From contig OY744615.1 of the NCBI GenBank assembly GCA_963556255.1, positions 7,078,858 through 7,142,857 on the forward strand: DNA of 64,000 nucleotides, in the 5' to 3' direction. The notes beneath the pieces were generated by a model. The model was not told the origin of the DNA. It saw only the letters and a list, made by a program, of their open reading frames with translations, and did no database searches. The position numbers were made by a program, and so were the translations under genes. The stretch comes from Allolobophora icterica. Lineage: Eukaryota; Annelida; Clitellata; Crassiclitellata; Lumbricidae. Each line of letters begins with the position of its first letter. The stretch's first letter is position 1. Below, in pieces: positions 30,228 to 40,100 of the stretch.

Positions 30228-31130
30228 ATCAATCAATCAATCAATCCGATTTATTAAAACACACGAACAATGCATTTAACAGGCCGATTTTTCAACATAA
30301 GTGTATTTAATGGGATGCCCCTACGGGAGGAGTCCCGCTAGATGGGGTACCCCGAGTTCACTGGCAGAACGGATGTTGAGTAAATGAAGCATCAACGCTT
30401 ATACTAAACTTAACTAGTAAAATAATTTTTAAACTATATCAAGATGTCAGTTCCTAGTAACAGCAAATTATGTACACAGCAAGCTGAAAGATTTAGTACA
30501 GCCCAGTATAAGTGTTAGCACAATGTAAAACAGCGTTTGACAATGATTTTCCCTAGTCGTGGTTGTATTTGTGGTGAGTAATGACGACGCTGTACCCGAT
30601 GATTGATTGTGAGGTATGATCAGGCGGAGGCACAGGGTGATTATTGGTAATGAATAAAGTGGGATTTTAACAGTGTCTTGAACCTGCTGGTGGGCTGGGC
30701 GGAAGTAATTCCAATTGGCAAGGCGTTCCATAACCTTGGGCCCAAACATTTGATGGAAAACCATTTAGCATTTACGCGGGCAAATTCTGGGCGGTAATCA
30801 GATGCGCTGCGTGTGCAGTGTTGGTGGATCGAGGTGCCCATCTTAAATGCACTTAGCATATCAGAAAACAGGGGCGCCCGCAGGCTTAAAAAATTGGACG
30901 CACAGCCCTCTCGTAAACAAATATTAGGCCTATGGCCGCTTGCCCGCTTTGCTACCATACATGCAGATATAAGTTGGACAATCGAAATAGCTGCCACAGA
31001 CAGAGTAGTGAGTAAATGTAAATGTACGCGATTTTCTATAGCGACCGTATATATATATGGCCTCGACCCTGCTAATTTTTCAATGAATTGAGTGGCGATA
31101 AGCGTAAATAATTTCAATTTAGATAACATC
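30228..31130 (-). mobile_element. 3' part of a CR1-type non-LTR element (degenerate)
   Basis: Minus-strand coding near 30670-31110 includes an RT C-terminus (NAKWFSIKCLGPRLWNALPI, then FKTLLKSHFI). It is followed by a 3' UTR ending in AATAAATCGG and a (GATT)n tail (30228-30247). A 5' piece of the same family recurs in opposite orientation at 49860-49925. Frames are broken. Confidence 0.75.
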
Positions 31131-31391
31131 TAATGCTTTAACATGCCGTATAGCCGTTTAAAAAAATATCGATGCGATGCCTATTCCTTGTGTGGATTTG
31201 ATTTGGTGGATGGACGCACGTGCGTCCAGTGCGTCACGCTGCGGGCGCCCCTGTCAGAAAACATAATAACATTCATAGTTTCAGGTACACAACATGTTTA
31301 TGAGAAATGGATTAATGTTCCCATCGGTAAGAGGAAACATTCTGACAGCTCTTAGAAGAATTCTGAATTAAAAAAACTACGACAAACTCAC

Positions 31392-31462
31392 CTGTGAGAT
31401 GGGACCTGGAACAGAATCCGCAAGGAAAGCCACTCCAATGGATAAGGCTCCAAACAGTACAA
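31392..31462 (-). CDS. SLC5-like symporter exon 11
   Basis: Two bases complete a Val codon, then 23 codons (VLFGALSIGVAFLADSVPGPISQ) form a transmembrane helix. Acceptor TTCCAG, donor GTGAGT. This is the last exon before the 22-kb intron that holds the Polinton. Confidence 0.87.
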
Positions 31463-31974
31463 CTGGAAAACAAGGACACAGTGAATTTTTAGTCATGCAA
31501 CAGTTAGGTTAAATACTAAGTATTAGATTGCCAGAGAAAGTGCCAAATATCCGCGAAAAATAGCGACTGTACCATAGAAAGTATTGATTGTCACTGAAAA
31601 TGCACTTAGCATATCAGAAAACTTAACCCATATAAGCCTACGATCCTTTATAAAGTATCTATGTTTAATTAATTGCAAATCTGTAATCTTGCAATATAAT
31701 GTCTATGCTGCAATAAACATGGCGCATCTTGTATCTATTGTTGACGTCCGTTTTTAAATTTTACTTAAATTTTTTCATTTCGTATGAAATATAGATACGT
31801 AAAGTTTAATTGCATTTTATGGAATCCCGAAAAAGGTTAGCTCATAAATTTATTTGTTTCTTTGAAAACCAGTATTTTATTGATTAGTATATTACTAATT
31901 AGTGTCCTTAGTCAGTATGTTTATTGCCCATGCGCGGGGCATGATTAGTTTATGAATAAAATGTTTTTATTGTC

Positions 31975-31992
31975 GATCCTTTATAAAGGATC
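31975..31992. repeat. Subterminal 18-bp perfect palindrome (left)
   Basis: GATCCTTTATAAAGGATC. The same palindrome occurs near the right end at 36655-36672, and a half-decayed copy occurs at 31642. The symmetrical placement suggests a transposase-binding site. Confidence 0.8.
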
Positions 31993-32109
31993 GTAGGGAC
32001 ACGATATACCTAAAAATTAACATATGTATAACATGTGTAGTTTTCAACAAACATACTACTGAAACCACTTTGATTGGTCTTGTATTTCAGGTACACAGCG
32101 AATGAAGTC

Positions 32110-32780
32110 ATTTCCATGGTGGAGTCCGGGTTCTTTGTAGGCCAAGAGCATTAGGTTTAAGGTGGAAATTTTTCATAACAAGCTGAATTTTTCAGGATAG
32201 GTCTAGGAATATGAGTAGAACAACATACTAAAAGTCCCCGAAAATCCCCCTGGAGCTCTTTCAGAAATCCAAGATGGCGTCCATAATGGCCGTCATTAGA
32301 TCATAATGTCTTAAAAGCTGAAAGTAGCTCCTCATAACAATCTGAATGTCTCAGGATAGGTCAAGGAATATGGGTAGAATAACATACTAAAAGTCCCCGA
32401 CAATCCCCTGGAGCTCTTTCAGAAATCCAAGATGGCGTCCAAAATGGCCGTCATTGAATCATAATGAGCTAAATCCTGAAAGTAGCTCCTCATAACAATC
32501 TGAATGTCTCAGGATAGGTCAAGGAATATGGGTAGAATAACATACTAAAAGTCCCCGACAATCCCCTGGAGCTCTTTCAGAAATCCAAGATGGCGTCCAA
32601 AATGGCCGTCATTAGATCATAACGTGTCAAAAGCTGAAAGTAGCTCACAATAAGTTGAATTTTTCGGATTAGGTCTAGGAGCATGAGTGGAATAACATAC
32701 TAAAGGTCCCTGAAAATTCTCTGGAGCTCTTTCCGAAATCCAAGATGGCGTCCAAAATGGCTGGCATTTTCTTTTATTGT
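32110..32780 (+). repeat. Left tandem array of about 155-bp units in piggyBac
   Basis: Four units are marked by AAGATGGCGTCC at 32271, 32429, 32587 and 32742 (spacing 158, 158, 155). They share AATGGCCGTCATTAGATCAT and GGAGCTCTTTC words. The array is the inverted counterpart of 34020-34740. Confidence 0.9.
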
Positions 32781-32926
32781 TATATTTTTGAAACCCGTTA
32801 AGTTAGAATTGCAATTGAAGCGTCTAAACACACGTTTTAAGTCACAAGGATGCATAGTATTCAAAATTCAAAGTAGCCAGAACAAATTTTATATAGCTGA
32901 AAAGTTTGTTCACTTTAGTAGTTCTG

Positions 32927-33519
32927 CATGGGCGGCGATCTAGGGGTGGACGGGGGGGCATGACCCCCACCTTTAAGAGTGGGGGGGGGGACACTCCATG
33001 CATTTGTCCCCCCACCTTTTTGAAAAAAGGCAGAGAAATGGTACTATGTGTGAGAGTTTGTGACCAGACTTGGGAAAAATCCTAATTTTGAAGAGAAGTG
33101 TCCCCCAAAATTATGAGAAAGAAGAAGGAATTTTAAAAATAGTGGGAAAAAATAAAAATTTGTTAAAGTAAATGATAAATGATAGAAAGAAAGGGTTAGG
33201 AGGTGAGGCGGAAGTTAGTGTTGGGGAATGGGAATGACTAAAAAAAAGGTCATCAACCTTTTTTGGGAGATGAAATGGACATTTTTTTCCGAGATAAATT
33301 GGTGAAAATTAAAAATGTAAGTGGGGAAAGAAGTAGGGGAAAAGAAAGGAGAGTGAAAGGAAAAAGTAGTTAAAAAAGAGGTGAAGGACTAAAAAAAAGT
33401 CATAAACTTTTTTCGGAGATTAAATGGAAACTTTTCCGAGATAAAGTGGCAGAAAAATGTTTTTTTGGCATAAGACTTTGTCCCCCCCCCCCACCTCTCA
33501 GACAAGATCGCCGCCACTG
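32927..33519. mobile_element. hAT-type MITE nested in piggyBac
   Basis: Ends CATGGGCGGCGATCT and AGATCGCCGCCACTG. A perfect 8-bp duplication TAGTTCTG flanks them (32919-32926, 33520-33527). The interior is non-coding, with C/G-runs of up to 10-13 bases near each end. Confidence 0.92.
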
Positions 33520-33540
33520 TAGTTCTGTGTCACATAGGTG

Positions 33541-33960
33541 TTAATCTGGTCATTGCTACAAGTTGACGACTGCATTGACTGCACCCAAAGCTTCCCAGTT
33601 CTGCACTGAATTCCACTCTGGTCAAGGAGTTGTGAAATGAAGTCGCATAACTGTTTGAAACACTCATTCTCGGCTACATCAGCGGCGTTCTCGTCCTTTT
33701 AAGAAGAGCTATATAAAGATTCGCTAAGTGATCTTTGTCTATGCTATCCAAGGTGCCACATGTGCCCAACAATGCCCAAATGAGGACAGAATGTGAGCAC
33801 GAAGAGCACGAGAAAAGGCATTTCCAGATAGTATGTGTATGACGGATCCGTTGGCATATACCATCTCCCAAAGTACCGGCAAGTGGCCCTTATACAGCGC
33901 TTAATCGAGCGTGCTTCTGAGTAGATAACCCTGAAGAGGCGCTATATAAATTCTCTATAT
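33541..33960. other. piggyBac interior, no gene seen
   Basis: Contains GAAGAGCTATATAAAG (about 33705) and GAGGCGCTATATAAA (about 33935). These recall L2-type 3' ends, so small retrotransposon remnants may be nested here. Confidence 0.35.
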
Positions 33961-34019
33961 GAATGAACAATTAGGAGACTGGAAGCTACACCTCTGGTTT
34001 GTGAGGCAAATGATTCCAC

Positions 34020-34740
34020 TTTTCCATGCTGCAGGACATCTTAAGTATACCAAATCTGCCAGGTTGCACTTGCAACAGATGGAAGCCTTAGAGCAAACTA
34101 TGCTTTTGGCACATAATGATCTAGTGACGGCCATTTTGGACGCCATCTTTGATTTTGGAAAGAGCTTCAGGGGTTGTCAGGGATTTTTAGTAAGCTATTC
34201 CACTCATGATCCTAGACCTATCCTGGAAAATTAAGCTTGTTATGAGCTATTTTCAGCTTTTAGCACATTATGATCTAATGACGGCCATTTTGGACGCCAT
34301 CTTGGATTTTGGAAAGAGCTTCAGAGATTCAGGGATTTTTAGTATGTTATTCCACTCATGCTCCTAGACCTAATCCTGGAAAATTCAGCTTGTTGTGAGC
34401 TATTTTCAGCTTTTGGCACATTATGATCTAATGACGGCCATTATGGACGCCATCTTGGATTTCTGAAAGAGCTCCAGGGGGATATGGGGGACTTTTAGTA
34501 TGTTATTCTACCCATATTCCTTTACCTATCCTGAGACATTCAGATTGTTATGAGGAGCTACTTTCAGGTTTTAGCACATTATGATCCAATGACAGCCATT
34601 TTGGACGCCATCTTGGATTTTGGAAAGAGCTCCAGAGGGATTCTCGGGGACTTTTAGTATGTTATTCTACTCATATTCCTAGACCTATCCTGAAAAATTC
34701 AGCTTGTTATGAGAAATTTCCACCTTTCATCACATTTTGA
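34020..34740 (-). repeat. Right tandem array of about 155-bp units in piggyBac
   Basis: Four units marked by CGCCATCTT at 34141, 34295, 34448 and 34606 (spacing 153-158). They are inverted relative to the left array, so the transposase gene and the MITE sit inside a very large imperfect palindrome. Confidence 0.9.
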
Positions 34741-34913
34741 TCTAATGCTCTTGGACTATTGACAACCCAGACATTTACATCACGCCGCCAGATGGCGTTC
34801 AGACGGACGAGGACAGCGCGGACGAGGATCAGGGTGGACTGATCGACAACCTGAACGGACATCAACTGCAGGCCGAGGCTGAAGTTGTCATCAGAACCAA
34901 CCGCTACTATTGG

Positions 34914-36536
34914 ATGCGACCGAGCGATGACAGTGATGAGGAAGACGTCGAGGAGTCATCTCACGACGAACTTCCAGGACCGTCATCGACGAAGAGGCGA
35001 AGGACCCCAGCGAGTTCTAAGCCGAAGTCAGGGGCCAGGAAGTGGACCAAGGACGATCTACCGGCATGTGCAGCAGAAGCGTTCGAAGCTACTGGTACAA
35101 GGCGAGGGTTGCGTGCTGTGGACGAGGACTGGACTCCTACCATCTGGTTTGAACAATTCTTCTCTGAAGATATAATACAATTGATGGTAAACGAGAACAT
35201 TTTGTATGCCAAGTTCCGTGGTAATCACCAGTTCACGGTCGACGGCAAAGACATCCGCGCGTTCCTGGCTGTGCTGATCTTATCTGGCTACGTTACGCTT
35301 CCTAGGCGCCGTATGTACTGGGAACAAGCTGCTGACTGTCGTAACTCTCTGGCCAAAGGCTTCATGACGCGTGACCGGTTCGATGAGATCATGCGTTATT
35401 TCCACCTGGCAGACAACAACCGGTTGGACAAGGATGACAAGTTCGCCAAATTGCGGCCACTCTTCAACATTCTCAACCAGTCATTCCTGAAGATGTTTCG
35501 CCATGAGACCCACCTCTCGATTGACGAGTCGATGGTAACGTACTTCGGTCACCATGGATGCAAACAGTTTATCCGTGGCAAACCGATTAGATTCGGTAAC
35601 AAGATGTGGTGCCTCAACAGTACCCTGGGCTACCTGGTACAGTTCCAAGCCTATCAGGGCAAGGGTTCGGTGACAAATCAGGAGCTTGGATTAGGAGGCT
35701 CTGTCGTCGTTGATCTCATCAATAGTCTACCTGAAGGACCGAAGTACAAGTTGTTTTTCGACAACTTCTTTACGTCGCTTCGCCTGCTGGACCACCTGAC
35801 TGACCATGGCTTTGGAGCTACCGGAACTCTGAGAGCGAACCGCACGGACAAGTGTCCACTGATCACGCCAGCAGCAATGAAAAAGAAGGATCGCGGCCAC
35901 ATTGATCATCGCTACGACCAGACTGGAAAAGTCATCGTCATCCGCTGGCACGACAACAGTCCAGTAACAATTGCATCAAACGTGTATGGTGTCCAGCCAG
36001 TTGACAAGGCCAAGAGGTGGTCCAGCGCTGCCAAGAAAGAAATCCTGGTGACCCAGCCTGCAGCGATCAAGCAGTATAACGTCTGTATGGGCGGCACCGA
36101 TCGGATGGATCAGAATATCGGCTGCTACCGTACCAGCATCCGGTCGAAGAAGTGGTGGTGGCCACTGTTCAATTACATGATGGACGTGTCGATCCAAAAC
36201 GCATTCTACCTGTACAAGAGATCGCCTGCCTACAGCCAACGCCGTTTGGACCTTCTCGGCTTCAGGCGTGAGATCGTCGAGGTACATAGCCAGAGGTATG
36301 CACAAAGGCTAAATATTCAGCAGTCGAATGGCAGGGCCACTCGATTTGGCGACTGGAGGGTCTCAACCGAGATCCGTCTAGATCGTCTGGATCATCTGCC
36401 ACTTTACGTCGACAAGCAAAAACAGTGTGATGTTTGCAAGAAGAAGGCGAACTTCGTTTGCCAGAAGTGCACTAGTGGCGGTGCACCTGTTGGCCTGCAC
36501 CCAAAGGACTGCTTTGTGCGCTACCACACGGAGTAA
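34914..36536 (+). CDS. piggyBac transposase (DDE_Tnp_1_7)
   Basis: 540 aa from ATG 34914. The acidic N-terminus leads into the transposase core. Catalytic Asp residues are visible at 204 (LSIDESMVTYFG), 283 (LFFDNFFTSL) and 396/399 (GGTDRMDQN), the piggyBac DDD pattern. The C-terminus carries the Cys-rich domain (CDVCKK, FVCQKC, CFVRYH; about 503-537), which binds the ends. The enzyme excises and inserts at TTAA. The frame stays open upstream to about 34743 with family-like acidic sequence (DIYITPPDG, TDEDSADED) but no ATG, so an upstream 5' exon probably supplies the true start. No disruption is seen. Confidence 0.94.
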   Translation: MRPSDDSDEEDVEESSHDELPGPSSTKRRRTPASSKPKSGARKWTKDDLPACAAEAFEATGTRRGLRAVDEDWTPTIWFEQFFSEDIIQLMVNENILYAKFRGNHQFTVDGKDIRAFLAVLILSGYVTLPRRRMYWEQAADCRNSLAKGFMTRDRFDEIMRYFHLADNNRLDKDDKFAKLRPLFNILNQSFLKMFRHETHLSIDESMVTYFGHHGCKQFIRGKPIRFGNKMWCLNSTLGYLVQFQAYQGKGSVTNQELGLGGSVVVDLINSLPEGPKYKLFFDNFFTSLRLLDHLTDHGFGATGTLRANRTDKCPLITPAAMKKKDRGHIDHRYDQTGKVIVIRWHDNSPVTIASNVYGVQPVDKAKRWSSAAKKEILVTQPAAIKQYNVCMGGTDRMDQNIGCYRTSIRSKKWWWPLFNYMMDVSIQNAFYLYKRSPAYSQRRLDLLGFRREIVEVHSQRYAQRLNIQQSNGRATRFGDWRVSTEIRLDRLDHLPLYVDKQKQCDVCKKKANFVCQKCTSGGAPVGLHPKDCFVRYHTE

Positions 36537-36654
36537 CTGAGAAGTGTTGATCAACTGTAGAAACAGTGCACTGTGACAATTATGATATTTTGGTGTCGTT
36601 ATGTTGAGGCAGAATGTTTTTTTTCCCAAAGTAAAAGTTCTGCTGTATGCCTAT

Positions 36655-36672
36655 GATCCTTTATAAAGGATC
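36655..36672. repeat. Subterminal 18-bp perfect palindrome (right)
   Basis: Identical to the palindrome at 31975-31992. Confidence 0.8.
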
Positions 36673-36807
36673 ACCTTTTATAGAACAAAAATACTACTAA
36701 TTGTGAAAATATTTTCAAAAGTGATTTAATATCTCAATAAGACTTCTATGAAGAACAACTCATATCAGCATAACATGCAAATTCACATTTAGGCATATAT
36801 GGGTTAA

Positions 36808-37020
36808 TAACAATGGAATTAAACAACTGCATTTGATATTACCCTTCTTCTAAAGTTCATCATCGCCCAAAAGATCATAAAAGAACATTGATGGAACTGA
36901 GCAATTATGTCCTACTGAACAGGGTTTCCATCGATGGTACTGAGCAAATTATGTCCTACAGGGTGAGTTGGTAGGCTCGAACCCCTACTCCCCGCATAAT
37001 AAGGAGAACGTCCTAACCAA
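36808..37020. repeat. SINE-like repeat copy
   Basis: Shares ATTTGATATT...CTTC.AAAGTTCA and TGGAACTGAGCAATTATG-type words with 38740-38960 and partly with 47925-48085. It contains GGCTCGAACCCC, resembling the complement of a tRNA-type B box, so a tRNA-derived SINE family is plausible. Confidence 0.45.
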
Positions 37021-37067
37021 TTGGGCACAAGGAACCGACTATAGCGAAATAAGTACTGAATGGTTAC

Positions 37068-37180
37068 CTAAGAGCTTGCTGATGAAAGCCTTCCTTGTTT
37101 CTGGCAGGTGGTTTAGTTTCCATTTGAGAATATCCTCCCAGCAGTTTGCGGCTGAACCACTTAGCGACGAAGACACGGTA
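37068..37180 (-). CDS. SLC5-like symporter exon 10
   Basis: One base completes the Ser codon of exon 9, then 37 codons. STVSSSLSGSAANCWEDIL matches the conserved TM8 segment whose Ser/Thr residues bind sodium in SLC5 transporters. A cytoplasmic KLNHLPETRKAF loop follows. Acceptor TTAAG, donor GTAACC. Confidence 0.88.
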
Positions 37181-37500
37181 CTTAATTATGCAAACACAAT
37201 CAGACAAATTGGACATTGTATGGTAATCCAGGGCAAAGTAATCAAGCGTTGTGAACGCTTATTATCAAATTTTATGACTTTTTACTCAAAAAGCTAAGCG
37301 CAGAGACCCTGCTAATTGACGAGCATTGTGTGATTTGCGTATTTTAGAGAGATTATCCAGAGTTACGAAGTGGAAATCCAAGGCCTTTTTCCAGACTACA
37401 TAGGATAGGCACGAGAAGACAAGTGAAAGTAAGAGAACCAGAGTGTAGTCAGAGAAAGAAAACGTGAATGAGACGTAAGATCGAAGCAAATTAAGAGAAG

Positions 37501-37749
37501 CCAGTTTTTTCAGCCGGAACGGCGTTCTGGCACCTTTCTTCAGTTACTAAAAATAATTTATTTTTTATAATAAAACAATAATTTTGTTATTTTAATTTAA
37601 TTTCATGGTTGTCAGCTGTTTTCAGTGTTTTTTGAGACCCCTGCAAACCCCAGTCCCGTTTTCCTCCGGATTTTAGCCCTTCCATACTTGTTCATTTCCG
37701 GAACATATTGTTCAGTCCCTGAACATTTTTTTTCTAGAAAAAAGCACGG
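37501..37749 (-). mobile_element. hAT-type MITE, diverged copy
   Basis: Reverse-oriented relative of the MITE at 59053-59315. It shares the TTTTTTCTAGAAAAAAGCAC end, GTTCCGGAAC/TGAACAATAT words and the CGGAACGGCGTTC end. The termini are eroded and no target duplication is visible. Confidence 0.75.
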
Positions 37750-37820
37750 AGGGAAGCTACGATTGAAGAGAAGTAGCTTCTTCTCGGAAGTGTCAAAGTG
37801 AATGAAGAAGCAATGAACAT

Positions 37821-37822
<2 letters not shown>

Positions 37823-37913
<91 letters not shown>
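37823..37913. repeat. (CTA)n microsatellite
   Basis: About 30 trinucleotide units in intron 9. Confidence 0.97.
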
Positions 37914-37939
37914 AGCTAAATAATTAATTAAGTCCTGAC

Positions 37940-38028
37940 CTCAACGCTCCTCCATAAAGTGTGGAGAGGAATAGCCCCGCAAATCCAGGTGAGTCAGCGA
38001 AAATTGAGACAACGAAATAGGGAAGCAA
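37940..38028 (-). CDS. SLC5-like symporter exon 9
   Basis: 29 codons plus two bases (LLPYFVVSIFADSPGFAGLF ... GGALS). This is the PYFV...PG-GLF...G-LS block conserved before the TM8 sodium site. Acceptor TACAG, donor GTCAGG. Confidence 0.88.
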
Positions 38029-38272
38029 CTGTACAAATAAACCACACACGTTATTCTCAATTTTAAAGTAAAAGATTGTTACCCAACGTAATTTAACAAA
38101 ACAACTGTACAGATCATTCAGGTTGAAATTATAACTTCATATTGTTTGAACTTATTAACAATTTGTAATGTAATGTAATACAATGAGAGTGGTCAAATGT
38201 AGCGCCAATTTTTATTAATCCATTCTTAGCAACACAAGAGCAGCTAGCAGCGACAAGTAATAGTTGTCTGAC

Positions 38273-38408
38273 CATGTTAGGATTTGCGATGTCTTTGTTG
38301 GCCAGAGGATCGCACTTGATGCTCGAATAGTAAGCGACGATGATCAGTCCATTGAGGCAGGCCATCACGAACATTATGGTCAAGGAAGGAATGTTTATCA
38401 GAACCGTT
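38273..38408 (-). CDS. SLC5-like symporter exon 8
   Basis: Completes a Thr codon, then 45 codons (TVLINIPSLTIMFVMACLNG ... YYSSIKCDPL ... NPNM). A helix is followed by the CDPL loop typical of SLC5. Acceptor TGTAG, donor GTCAGA. Confidence 0.87.
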
Positions 38409-38739
38409 CTACAGGAGAAGATCAGTTCTCAATATATAGAAGAACCGTTTGTTTTGAATATGACGAGAAATTATGCGTAAGGATGTACATGTATAAATAA
38501 TGTACGAATGCACGAGCTTACGTAAGAACATAGTTTTACGACCTTATTATTGTCTCCATTATGACATATTGTATGTATGAATATAGCGCCTCAATCAAAT
38601 TCCATAACCCGTTTAATGAGGAGGATGAGAAGGAGGATGGTTATCACGATCGGTAGTGATGACAGAAAATGAATAACGATGATAACAACGTAGATGATGA
38701 TAACGATAATGATGAAGATACACTATAACAATTGTTTTA

Positions 38740-38960
38740 GACCCTTTAACGCCAAATTCAAATTTACTATTTGATATTGCTCTCCTTCCAAAGTTCAGAA
38801 CTGCACCAACGAATGTTCGCAGAACATGAATGCCGTTGAGCAATTGTGGGGTGAAACACTTCCTCAAGGTCCTAACACAGTCATCGCCTGAGTGGAGGTT
38901 TTACCTCTGTTCTTCGCTTTCAAAATGAGCGCTCTGTCCATTCGATTACTGTGCCATATG
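38740..38960. repeat. SINE-like repeat copy
   Basis: Related to 36808-37020 and 47925-48085. It shares GAGCAATTGTGG..GAA.CACTT..TCAAGGTCC..ACA and a following block resembling a tRNA-derived promoter complement. Confidence 0.45.
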
Positions 38961-38969
38961 ATCTACTGG

Positions 38970-39345
38970 ACACCAGTTATGCTTAACGCCTATATACCTT
39001 TCTGAAATGATGATCAAACCAATCCCTTCACGCTCCGCTCGCTCCCTTCGTTCTCCTGACCAATTGGACTTGTTTGTACCTCGGTCGCGAACCTCATTAG
39101 CTCAGGATCGGGCCTTTGCTTTGGCTGCCCCTTCACTGTGGAATGAACTCCCTTCTATGATCCGGAGCAGGATCCTCGGGGCGCTTTCACCAGCTTCACT
39201 TAAATACTTAAAAACCTTCAAGACCTAAAGACTTTCTTTTTACACAAGCCTATCACGTTGAGAGCGCTTCTGAATAGCTCTGCTGCGAGAAGCGCTTTAC
39301 AAATGCTTATTTTACATTACATTACATTACTAAACAAATTAGACT
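38970..39345 (+). mobile_element. 3' end of an L2-type non-LTR element
   Basis: 39007-39228 encodes a typical RT C-terminus (LFVPRSRTSLAQDRAFALAAPSLWNELPS). A 3' UTR follows with GAAGCGCTTTACAAATGC and a (TTACA)n tail at 39312-39335. It is truncated at its 5' end, within intron 7. Confidence 0.75.
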
Positions 39346-39385
39346 AAACACTGACTAATGTATGAGAAAGATGTTCGACACCTAC

Positions 39386-39537
39386 GTCCTCGCCTTAGAC
39401 AGTGTGTCGACGGCCGAGAATCTCTGAACGGCTGCCTGTGAAAAACCGCATGCGTTAATCCAATTGATAGTCATTCCAATGACAAGACTCCAAACAGTGT
39501 TGCGCTCTCGCGGATCGAAACTGAAACTGTCCAACAT
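39386..39537 (-). CDS. SLC5-like symporter exon 7
   Basis: 50 codons plus two bases: MLDSFSFDPRERNTVWSLVIG, INACGFSQAAVQRF, then SKART. The DPxxRxTxW...Q..VQR sequence is a hallmark of SLC5 proteins. Acceptor TTTAG, donor GTAGGT. Confidence 0.88.
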
Positions 39538-39639
39538 CTAAACTATGAATTCCGTCAGTTAACGAAATACAATAAAGATGATAAGGTAGGGAGAGGAAGA
39601 AACGGTTAACACAACGATTACCATGATGAAAATGACGGT

Positions 39640-39960
39640 GATCATGATGATAATGATGATCTTGATATGATGATTATGATAATTACGGCATAATGATGTC
39701 AATGATAATGACAGTGGTGACACTGATGATGATGTTGATGCTAATGATGATGATGATGAGGAGGATGACGACTATAACGGTGGTAGTGAGGGTCATGGTG
39801 ATCGTGTTAGTCGTGGTGGTCATAGTGGATGTCGTCGTCAAAGTGTGCTAGTGATGATGATGATGACGATGATGATGATGATGATGATGATGAGGATGAG
39901 GATGATGAGGATGATGATGAGGATGATGGTGATGATGATGATGACGATGATGGTGATGAA
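39640..39960. repeat. (GAT)n-rich tract
   Basis: Degenerate GAT/GAC trinucleotides, purest at 39850-39960. Translation gives only Met/Arg-rich runs. Confidence 0.9.
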
Positions 39961-39981
39961 CGATGATTACTTAGCCAAGAC

Positions 39982-40044
39982 CAGTCGACCTTCTTCCCCA
40001 GCCAGTCTGAATACGTTTGTTATTCCTCCGACGACAATTAATCC
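39982..40044 (-). CDS. SLC5-like symporter exon 6
   Basis: 21 codons (GLIVVGGITNVFRLAGEEGRL). The GG...W/F..A.EGGRL motif precedes the DP block in this family. Acceptor CGAAG. Phase with exon 7 requires donor GTCTTG after 39982. The stronger-looking GTAATC 11 bp further (exon end 39971) would break the frame. Confidence 0.75.
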
Positions 40045-40100
40045 CTTCGAAAAAGATAAACCAGTTCATTTGAATGTCACATACCTTCAACTCGTTTTTT

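Larger units (their letters stand above)
31627..36803 (+). mobile_element. piggyBac transposon, complete
   Basis: TTAA at 31623-31626 and 36804-36807 brackets a 5177-bp unit. It begins CCCATATAAGCCTA and ends with the complement of CCCATATATGCCTA (13 of 14 matching). TTAA targeting and CCC...GGG ends are diagnostic for piggyBac. It contains one transposase gene, inner inverted arrays of about 155-bp repeats, subterminal 18-bp palindromes and a nested hAT MITE. It lies in intron 10 of the SLC5-like gene. Confidence 0.95.

Noticed and set aside
32271..34606. CRISPR-like array from regularly spaced repeats
   Set aside because: Units are about 155 bp and almost wholly conserved, with no short repeat-spacer pattern. 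They are tandem repeats in a eukaryotic transposon.
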